Part shown: positions 1-10,400 of the stretch, one piece after another
Numbering within the stretch: position 1 is the first letter of the stretch
Layout of the letters: every line of letters begins with the position of its first letter
Assembly: GCF_000485595.1 (NCBI RefSeq)
Contig: NW_014577317.1
Span: 160,695-185,059, forward strand
Direction of reading: 5' to 3'
DNA length: 24,365 nt
Source of the DNA: Priapulus caudatus
Lineage: Eukaryota; Priapulida; Priapulimorpha; Priapulimorphida; Priapulidae
Made by a program: the position numbers and the translations under genes
Notes under the pieces: generated by a model
The model's input: only the letters and a program-made list of their open reading frames with translations
What the model was told of the DNA's origin: nothing
Database searches by the model: none

Positions 1-55
1 ACGTCGTAACTACACTATACGTAGTTAGTAGTAAAGTACGTAACGTAACTACTAC

Positions 56-58
<3 letters not shown>

Positions 59-102
<44 letters not shown>
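59..102. repeat. (TA)n microsatellite
   Basis: About 22 uninterrupted TA dinucleotides. Confidence 0.95.
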
Positions 103-104
<2 letters not shown>

Positions 105-501
105 TAGATATAGATATGCGTTCACGCTGCAGTGGAACTCATAATCATATATCATTGTCTGCATCACTGTACACACATCCGTAGCTTAGATGGTTAGATT
201 ACTAGACGCAATTCAGTCGTCTGTGGTACGTAACTTCATGTTCATATGAAAATTTTGCAATCGATGAAAGTTGCTATGGTCACATTAGTGTTGTGCAGCT
301 ATCTGCGACCAAGACACATAGATCATTTCTCCTTAATGCAACACATGTAGCTGTCCCGTAGCATCACCAGGAGCAGTAATAGTGTTAGACCTTAGACAAA
401 TACGGCATTGCCGGCGGCCTTGTTAGTAGTTGGTGTGTAGCATTGTTATACTTTCGTATACGCCCTTGCGCTGTTAGATAACAATAGTTATGTGTTCATT
501 A

Positions 502-537
<36 letters not shown>

Positions 538-804
538 GTTTAAAACACACCTATCTTGAGTATCATAGCCCTGTTATACGTTGCATTGTCGTCAGGCATT
601 CTAACTTTCCACTTCACTAACTCTATTGATCTTTCGCTGACCCAGATAACAAAATCCTGATTTGGTGCGCACTTTCATTGTAGCGTGACTTCGGGGTATG
701 TATTTGGTGTGAAACATTTTCTATGAGAGTTACCCCAACGCCACGAATATATGCCGTCACTTGCAGTTTTAATAAACTTCAGTGCTGCCGACGATGTAGC
801 GACA

Positions 805-814
805 GCTCTCTTTC

Positions 815-886
<72 letters not shown>

Positions 887-892
887 TCTCTT
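805..892. repeat. (TC)n microsatellite
   Basis: Long TC/CT tract with a few interruptions at both ends; open frames across it encode only Ser-Leu or Arg-Glu runs and are artefacts. Confidence 0.95.
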
Positions 893-1129
893 TTGCCCTC
901 GCTCTGTGCGGGGCTCATGGCCTGGGCAGTAAATGCCATAATTGAGTGACTACAGTGACGAGACCCACCGGCGTGAGGTCTGCTGAAGGGCCCTAGACTG
1001 CTACAGACGTAGTCCTGTTGGAGGTGGCCTGGTGCCAATGTTATGTTGTGGTGGTGGGAATATTGCTAAGGACCCAAGCTGGGAGGGCGGTTGTTGCAAT
1101 TAAAGGACCAGGCCCTTATATGGTGGTGG

Positions 1130-1300
1130 AGAGGTGCTGTTACAAAGGACTTTATTTGTGTAGGGAGCTGGTGCAAAATACCTTATGGGGGCTGTTTTAA
1201 AGTACTTTATGTAGTGGTGATGGTGTGGGGGCTTATGTGGGGTGGGCTGTTGAAAATAATGTGCGGGGGCTGTTGCAAAGAACATAATTTGAAGGAGGCC
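1130..1300. repeat. Degenerate G/T-rich minisatellite
   Basis: A motif like GCTGTTGCAAAG recurs with drift at about 1136 (GTGCTGTTACAAAGG), 1190 (GGGCTGTTTTAAAG), 1246 (GGGCTGTTGAAAAT) and 1267 (GGGCTGTTGCAAAG). Spacing is irregular, about 20-56 bp. No coding pattern was seen. Confidence 0.5.
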
Positions 1301-1403
1301 TAGGTATGGACCCAGACCCCCCAGACTAATAAAATTTGAGATGTGGTAACTGTTGATTCTGAGGCATATTTCGTCACTTTGTTTTGTGTTTCAGGTTGCC
1401 ACG

Positions 1404-1458
1404 ATGTTGCTGGTGGCATTGGCCTGCCTCCTGCCACTGATTACGCATGCGAAGCAAG
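1404..1458 (+). CDS. Exon 1: signal peptide
   Basis: The ATG at 1404 opens MLLVALACLLPLITHA followed by KQ, a typical secretory signal peptide with a leucine-rich core and a small-residue cleavage context. The exon ends in phase 1 at a GTAGGC donor, matching the phase-1 EGF exons that follow. A TTTCAG acceptor ends at 1394, nine bases before the ATG, so an upstream non-coding first exon is possible. No promoter was identified. Confidence 0.75.
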
Positions 1459-4400
1459 GTAGGCGTCTCTCTAGATTAACCATAGCAGCAGAGAGTGATG
1501 ATGGGGTGTAGCGTGAGAAGATAATGGGGGAAATAACCGGATGTTTTAAGGTTAGCATGAAAAATGATCATTTGTTACTAATGTTAGCAGTTGGTCGTTA
1601 TTTTTGTCTGTCGTGATGCGTGATTCCTTTTGTGGAAACTGCGTGAAATTGCCTATATATAGTCATTTGCCATTAATTTCGTTTTGCGTAGTTTTCTACC
1701 CGGATCCTCTTGGCTTTCGGCTTACTTTACTAATTTAATCCTCGCATTTTAGTGAGAAATGGAGATGTTTACTAATAACTATAAGGGGGGGGGGAAATGT
1801 TAAAATATTTACTCTTCACTGAGATTTTGGAGGTGGACCACCATGACTTTTCGTTACCACTGGCTCAACATGCCACGGTCAGGCTAGCCGACCGTCTGCG
1901 TGCCTAGCGCCAACAATACACTTGGTCTTCTACCGATTCTTGTAGCTTCAGTGACGCATGTTTAATATGAGCACGTGCGTGATGCACTTAACCTCATCAG
2001 AAATGCTCACGGGTCGTTTCTTTGTATGTGCCGCAGGGGTTTTGTAGATATCATCAAGAGTAGATAATAGGAGATGTCTCTTATTATGTACTCTTGATAT
2101 TATGTATGTGCATGTTAACGCAGTATAGAACTGTACGTACGTGTCACTGCGTGCACATGGGGCTGGGTGCTGGGTGGGGTGGGTGCACATGGGGCTGGGT
2201 GGGGTGGGTGCACATGGGGCTGGGTGCTGGGTGGGGTGGGTGCACATGGGGCTGGGTGCTGGGTGGGGTGGGTGCACATGGGGCTGGGTGCTGGGTGGGG
2301 TGGGTGCACATGGTTCTGGGTGGGGTGGGTACACATGGGGCTGGGTGCACATGGGGCTGGGTGCACTAACGGGCTGTATAATGTGAACAGAAGTGGACTA
2401 CATAAATATTCCGTTCGTCGGGGTCCAGATTGTCTGCATCGTCCACAGCTCATTTTACAATTGTTTTATTATCTCACTCTAGGTGTTTTAGAACCTTGAA
2501 GTTTAATATGTGTTATTGAAACTCTCTGGTGTGATTTTTTCAGTGCCTGCAGCAGCTGTGAGAGTGTATCGTAGGTGTGGTAATGCTAGCGATCAGCGTG
2601 CGGTAATCACGTTTTATGCACTTTCGTTTCTTGCTGAACTTTCACTTCGACTGCTCGCATAAAAGAAATTACTGGATTTCTTTCAGCAGTTACCCACGAT
2701 CCGTGCAAGGGCGCGCTGTGTAGTGCCTATAGCATCTGTGAGCCTAATGGCAGCTCATACAGATGCAACTGTAACGTTGGTCTCATTGGAGAGCACTGTA
2801 ACATACGTAAGCTTTGAAGAAGTGGGGAAGATTCATTCGCAGCGCTCGTGTGTACGCGGCGCAAAGAAAAATCGATTTGGTTTCAAGTCAATATTGGATT
2901 AATGTTTCAAAAACAATGAAAACTCACGTACCTGTCTCCACTCTCCCAGAAAACGCGTTTTGTGCGTACCTATGAAACGTACTGCAACGGTATACGTAAA
3001 TATACGTATATTCGTGCAATGTATTTATTTGCGAATTAGTAAAACCTCAGAAAATGGCATAAACGTTTTTTCATCTGAAACGAGTGTTCCCCACATTCTT
3101 GGGTCGTGCATTATCGTCTTGCTCTCTGTTTCACACGTGTACTTTCTGTAGTATATATCTTATATCTTAGCTGAGCACGGGTTTTGTGCGTGTGTTTTGT
3201 CGATTACGCACGTATAGCGTGCATGGATTACTATCATCGCTGTTTGTATTGTGTTTTCAGTGGCACTGTGCTACATTTCGCTCGCTGATCTGAACCTTTA
3301 TTTAACAGTCCAGCTGGCCACCGCGGCGGCTCACTCAATACCGGGCTCTGACTAACCCAGTTTTGGTTAAGGCATTACTAATGAACTACATCTATATCTA
3401 TATATCATCGTTTATGTGTGTGACTATATATATGTACGTGCATGTATACGTGTGAGTTCTTACGTGCATGCGTGGAGTCAGCTTAGAAGTTGGTCAGTTT
3501 CTTCTGTTTGTAGTTGTTTCATGTGTTGCAGCTTTCGGTCACTTACCTTAATTCGTTGTGGGTCGTGGGACGTTTTTCTCGTATTGACATTGCGCTGCCA
3601 TACAGCCCAGGAGTAGATGTACGATAAAGCCAACATTGCACAGAATAGCGTTACTACGAGAGCTTTATTCTGGGAGTCATATCAGCAGATCACGGATTGA
3701 AATGCAAATTATATACCACGAGCTACATATGTGGCACCAGATATCATGTTTACACCATGCGTCGTATCTTATCTTTATACATCGTTGAATTTTGAAGAAA
3801 ATAGTCTAGATCGAGTTACGTACGTGTCTTCTAATTTTTGTTCCTCTTTATTCGAATACACAATCTCATAAATCAATGTACGTTTCGTATCTACGCGTGC
3901 GTATTACTGATCAGATTATTACATTATTGGTAGTATTAATGTTAGTTTGGTAGTGTTAATGGTTAGTACATTAATGGTAATATCCAGCTATGTGATGCAC
4001 AAAACACCTTGTGATAATTAAGTATAGTGTAAGCAGCAGTTTGCAATGTCTAATTGCGAGAATTGAATACAAACTACTACATACATTACATCGATAGCTA
4101 ATAGTACCTCGTTATTAGGTGTTATTGGCGTATTACATAGGTATTATTAGCCACCCACTGATTATAATTATACATATACGCCGCACGCATTCTGGATTTG
4201 TACACTCCGTCCGCCACTGCTGCTGCCACCGCTACCATCCATCCATCACTATACATCGTCACATCGTTTGTTTTACGCATATCTATGAAGTTAGTATGTT
4301 TTTTGTTTTGTTATTTGACACAGTTCTACTAGATGCATACGGATGGTGTTCGCTTTCAAGAAATTATGCGAGTACTGTGCCATACTTTTCTTGGTTGCAA

Positions 4401-7400
4401 ATGGCAACTAGCTGGGGAACATGTTGGCTATGTTATCAGACCTGTTTACATATCATTAAAGTTCTACTGGCCTGCAAGTGTTCTGTATCTGTTTTCTGAG
4501 TGATCTGTCAGCAGGGATGCATCTAGCATTATTAAGTTGAAACTTGTTGCATTTCAAATGTTAGCCACCGTAACCTTTTTCTTTTGTTTTGTTTTTCTTT
4601 TACGTTGTTCTCGTGTTCCTTTGCTGTCGGTGCACGCTGTCTCACTACCTTTTTAAAACCCACCTGTGTTGTTGTCACATGCATGTTGGTAACTACGCAC
4701 GTTATAAACGTGTATAACGTTATAACGTGTATAACTTGCATGTACGTGTATACTGTTGTTGTTATGGTCACTTACGCTGATAGGGTCTATTTCTCCCTGA
4801 CTACTGCCGGTCACTGCGGCTGCTGTTGTTATAATAACAACAATCAATAATATCAACAATCAACAATCAACAAACAATAATGTCAGCAACAGTAACAGCA
4901 GTTAGTAGCAGCAAAAACAACAGTAGCCGCAGTGTCCGCGGCAGTTCCCAGTGAGATACAGACCTTATGGGCGTTACTTACAATCGTGTGTGTGTACATC
5001 GTGTGATGCAAGCTCCTTGTTTTAGAGAGCGCCAAGTAAAAGAACATTTTTACGTAATACGGTACATGTATAATGGCTTCTCATTTGCATAGGCTAGCCA
5101 AGAATGAATAGCAGGTAGACATGTGCAGTTTTAGCGATTCTGATCAATTTTGCACAACGTGAAAATAAACTAATATAAACACATTTTTGTTGTTGCAGTT
5201 GATGTGTGTATTCATAGGCCGTGCAGAAACGGAGGCACTTGCTTTAACATTGAGGGTAGCCCTGGTTACATTTGCCAATGCGCAGAGCAGTACACTGGCT
5301 ACACCTGTGAAACAGGTAAAGGAGGTCTACCCGTGAGGTATCTGTGTTGCATAACTTACAACACAATCTACTAAACCTAGATAGTTGCTGCTCGATATGC
5401 AGATCAAGACTTTGCACTGAAATGTTTCACTGGAACTGGGTTAAGTGAGTTTGTAATATGATTCCTATTTGTCGTTCTCCTCGTCTTGCAGCTTTGACAC
5501 TCTTCATGCCTCATGGCAAGTGTGTTGAGTTTCCCTGTCGGAATGGTGGTTACTGTATCGACATGGTCTACACATACAAGTGCCGGTGTCCAGTTGGTTA
5601 CACTGGCGAGCACTGTGAGACAGGTAGACTAGTCAATGTACTCTCGTCCGTGTGTTATATTTGCGTTAGTGATGAGCACAAGTCGCAGCTCGCACTGACA
5701 GTTGCCATCAACCTGCGGTTGAAGTAGAAATGCATGGCTATGGGTCCTCCTTAACTTATAAACTCTAGGCGGGGTGAGGGAGGTGTTGAAATTTTCAGTG
5801 AACTGTAGAAGTAGCTAAATTTCTAGCAGGTCAGAAAACATTTTCTGAAATTGGGATTAAAATTGCCATGTAAATCGTATTGCGTCCCATTGTCAATTTG
5901 TCCAGTGAGTACATTGGGTTGACCTATCTGCCTGTAATGGTTGACAGGCAGCTTATGTCTTGTCATTATTGTTATCATGGTTATGCAAACTTTGTTGGCA
6001 AGGGTTGAAACACATGGTGAAGTCCGAACTGATATAGCTTGACTGATCAAGCAAAAATGCCTAGAGGCATTGTTGTTTTTTCTAAGATGGATATGTCACT
6101 TATCATGCACTAATGACGTGGACGAGGTACTTGAATGTAAAGCCGATTTAAATCATTAATAAGACTGGGAGCATTATAACATAATCGCAGCGACATTCAT
6201 TTATTCAATACGCGTTCCCCAGTTTGCCACACGGTCCTTTCAAATATATGCTGCCTTCACCATACAGTTTTTGCGTGTGTAGGTCAGCAGCTCGCCAGGC
6301 AGGGTGTGCACGCAGCACCGATTCGCCTGGTCACAAGACCGAGGCCTAACCCCTGCGCACGGCGACCATGTGGTGATTACGGGACTTGTGAGTCAAGCCG
6401 GACTACATTCACCTGCAAGTGTAATACTGGATGGACTGGCCACACATGTAAGACGAGTAAGTGCAGTGTACCAACATAGCTACTGAATTCATGGTATAAT
6501 ACGTGGACATACGATAAGTACCCTAAGAATTTTGTGATTTTCTCAATAATAATCTACTGGATTGTGACCACACTTAGTATGGCTCAAGGGGTCGTTGTCG
6601 TAACAGGTACTACAGATATGTACCCAAGGTGCATATATGTATACACAAAGTGTACCAGACTTGTACTACAGAAGTGTACCCTAACCCTAACACTATAACC
6701 CTAATCCTAACCCTAACCCTAACCCTAACTCTAACCCTAACCCTAACCCTAACCCTAAACCTACCTCATATAAAAATATAAACATAATACTAAACAACCT
6801 AAAACTACCTCGGGTACATATCTGTAGTACTTGTTACGACAACGACCCTTCGTGCCTTAGTATGGGATTTATGCAAATAAGTGGTGTAATCTCTAATATG
6901 CAAATTGAAAACTGGCTAATGCTGGTATATCTATGTAGTAATACCTCGAATACTAGGTACATGTACTGCCTCAAATCATTAAATTAATCATTACAGTTAT
7001 TTGTTTAGATATAATTAATTACTAATGTCATTTCTTCATGAACAGAGTTAGAGGTGGCAGCCTACCTAGGCAAGAAACTTGGTAACTTTGCAACTTTTGA
7101 TGAGGATGTCGCAGGAGAGATTTATGCACTCGATGAGAACACACTGTTCATAAAGCGCTTCACGTATGCTGGCAAAGCACCAGGTATGCAGCCAGATTCC
7201 AACGTATGCAACTCTAATCTGTACCACAGACAGTTCTGTCTTGCAATCACGTACTCCACCACATATGTGTGGCAAAACAGTCACTACATGTGTAGTGTAA
7301 ATGGATGACAGATTCAACATTCTTACTAGCAATAATTAAGATCAGTGACATATTCGGATAGTTTGTGGTTGTAGGTTATATAGTGTGAAATGGCCACCTC

Positions 7401-10400
7401 GTTCTCACGGTTGTAGCTGGAAGAAAGCATCTCACATCTCTTCTGTATGCCTGAACAACTTCTTCAGAGCTCTGATGTATTCCTCACTCCTCAGAGCATA
7501 AATGATGGGATTAACAGCGAGTGTGCAGAAAATAGAAATTGTAATCCCCATCTCTATGACGTATTGTGGAACACAGTCACAATTTACATTGACTAACCAC
7601 TGTACCGCATATACGGTGTAGCCCACTGTGAAGGAGAGCAGAATTAACACAATAGTTTTGGTGGCTTTTCTCTGATTTTGAGCATTAGTAATTTGTAGCA
7701 TATTATCAGCAGCAATCCTTCGCTCCACTTGCACTGCTTCTCTCCAGATGCGCACGTAAATGAGAGAAAGAAAAGCTATGAATATCAAACACTGAAGCAT
7801 CTGTTGGTTGGCATGAATTTGAATCCATTTTTCGCTGCAAAATGCCGTGTGCGTAGAACTGACTGTGGTCACATAGATGATCGTTGAAAGAAGCAGTGAT
7901 CCGATCCAAACGGTAGCAATGGCTACGATGGTGTGCTTCGTTGTGACTAGTGCTTCATAGCCCAGTGGCTTAAAGACAGCGACGTATCTCTCCACCGCTA
8001 TGATGGCTAAAAGAATGAAATAAGACCATACACAAATTATCTTTCATTATACTGGACATTATTTACTGTCAGTTGATTGGTTTTTACACAATTACACTTT
8101 TATTATTATATTACGATTAATTCTTTTCCAAATAGTGTGACATTCTATAAAATTACTGCTTTCGCGTCATCTTAGCATCTCACAAGCGTATTACACGAAT
8201 TCATAGCGTATTTTACATACCTAAATGTAGCAGGTCAATCATAGTTGTTGTAGTCCACGAATGAATTTCCATACAGAAAACAGTTGAGAAATTTTGAACG
8301 TTATTTGAAACCAGGAAGTAAAGGTGTATCAAATCATACACAAGATAGACCATACCACCAATGAAATCACAAGCTGCTAGCGATGCTGTCATGTACTGCC
8401 TGTTAGTGTGCAAAGAATCGAATTTTATCACACATATGATAACCAGCACATTTCCAATGACAATTAAAATGTCATTGAACGTGGATATTACACGGATTGC
8501 TGTTGATAGAAAGTCTGTCCCACTGTTAGACGTATCATTAAGCACAGAGATGGGGAGAGAATGATTACTAAACATGTCCATGATGGAGAAAAAGCCAGAT
8601 AATCAATGTTCCACCATTATCTCTGGTCTGAAAAATTGTTCTCTTGCATAGCACGTAGCACCTGTTCTCTTACTGACAGATGAGTTGCGTGGAGCAGCAG
8701 TTTCTGTTTTCTCTCAGTTGCTTAAATGAATTTGATGTTTGAACAAAATGCTGTCTCACCAAACATAATATTTTGGTAAGGTAAGTAATACATGGTGAGG
8801 TATTATTTCTTGTGTAATTTTGTTTGTGCACACAACTGTGCGTGTTTGACAGAATGCACGCGTGCTCGTGCGTGCGTGTATGAGTGGGTTTTGGGGTGTG
8901 TGCGTGCTAGTGGGTTTGTGTTCCTGCAGGGCATTGATTAATTTTTAGCTCGCCAAGATGAGCTGTTGCCATGGGGTGTCGTCCGTCGTACGTCCGTCCG
9001 TTCGTCGTACGTCCGTCCGTCCGTCCGTCCGTCAACATTTGGCTTATGCTGTCAACGATAACTCAAGAACCGTTTGACCGACTGTTTTAAATTGCATATA
9101 GTTGTTACTCCCATGGGAGAGGTTTGAACATCCTATTTTGGAGGACGCCAGTGACCTACTTTCAGCCACGTCCACTTTTTGGCAAAAATGGAAATGGCCA
9201 TAAGTCAGTTCAGGTTCAATGGGTTTTGCTCATTTCTGGTATGTGAATGAATGAGGACTGGCCCCAAAACATATCACACAGGTTTTGATTATTTTTTTAA
9301 ATTATTCAAATTAGGTAGATTTTTGGGCAATTCACTATGCATTTCAATGTCTCGCTTACGGTCAACGAGTAAACTCAAGAACCGTTTGACCCACATGTTT
9401 CAAATTGGCATGAGGTTGTTACTCATATGGGAGAAGTTTGAACGTCCTATTTGAGCACGCCAGTCGACCTACTTTTCGAGCCACGTCCACTTTTTGGCAA
9501 AAATGGAAATGGCCGTAAGTCAGTTCAGGTTCAACGGATTTTGCCCATTTCTAGTATGTGAATGAATAAGGACTGGCCCAAACATATCACACGGGTTTTG
9601 GTATTTATTTTAAATTATGCAAATTAGGTAGATTTTGCAATTTCACTAATGCATTTCAATGTCTGCTACGGTCAACGATAACTCGAGAACCGTTTGACCC
9701 ACATGTTTTAAATTGCATGCAGTTGTTACTCCTGATGGAGAAGTTTGAACGTCCTATTTTGGAGCACGCCAGTCGACTACTTTCGAAGCCACGCTATTCC
9801 ATTTGCGCAAAAATAAAAATGGCCATAAGTCAGTTTAGGTTCAACGGATTTTTGGCCCATTTCTAGATATGGTGAATGAATAAGACTGGCCCCAAAAGAT
9901 ATCACACGGGTTTTGATATTTATTTTTAAATTATGCAAATTAGGTAGATTTTGGCAATTTCACTATGCATTTCAGTGTCTGCCTACCGTCAACGATAACT
10001 CAGAAACCGTTTGACGCCACATGTTTCAAATTGAATACAGTTGCTTACTCCTATGGAGAGAGATTTGAACTTTCTATTTTGTGAGCACGCCAGTCGACCT
10101 ACTTTCGAGCACGCCCACTTTTTGGCCAAAAATGAAATGAAAATGAAAATGAAATGAAATGAAAATGAAACCCAAGGTGCATGAGCTGCACAAATATTGA
10201 CACTTTCATTGTATTTAGTAACAGTAAGAGGATGAAGGAATGAACGCATGCTCTAACGTTATTTGCTACGGCAGATGCCTTTTTCTGGGCTTGGCAGGAA
10301 TGGTGATACACCCAGCCGACGATGGAGAATTGATTTCACTTAATCCCTCAAAGTACGTTGTCTTTCATTGCGTAGTCTGCACATTTTATTCAATCATGGT

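Larger units (their letters stand above)
103..1403. other. Upstream region without recognisable gene
   Basis: No convincing coding exon was found on either strand. It contains a (TTA)n run at 505-537, a long (TC)n run at 805-892 and a degenerate GT-rich minisatellite at about 1130-1300. The promoter of the secreted-protein gene presumably lies here, but I could not locate a TATA box or initiator with any confidence. Confidence 0.5.
1459..2686 (+). other. Intron between signal-peptide and EGF1 exons
   Basis: Begins GTAGGC and ends TTTCAG. It holds a G9 run near 1786, a small palindromic element at 2053-2098, the G-rich minisatellite at 2151-2365 and the possible micro-exon at 2544. Confidence 0.7.

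Noticed and set aside
723-1038. Open frames through the TC tract giving Ser-Leu or Arg-Glu repeats
   Set aside because: They exist only because the dinucleotide repeat has no stops; flanks show no coding pattern or splice structure.
1948-2499. Overlapping Pro/His- and Gly/Trp-rich open frames on both strands
   Set aside because: All are translations of the 32/25-bp minisatellite; no conserved domain or splice signals.
4119-4499. 126-codon plus-strand open frame in the EGF1-EGF2 intron
   Set aside because: Composition is AT-rich intron-like, no EGF cysteine spacing or other domain, and no suitable flanking splice sites; removing it leaves the gene in frame.
6678-6762. Chromosome end
   Set aside because: The CCCTAA array is short, is inside a TIR-bounded element and is flanked on both sides by exons of the same gene.
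9051-10135. CRISPR-like array or tandem gene array
   Set aside because: Units are long, contiguous and diverged with no unique spacers, no shared open frame, and the genome is animal.
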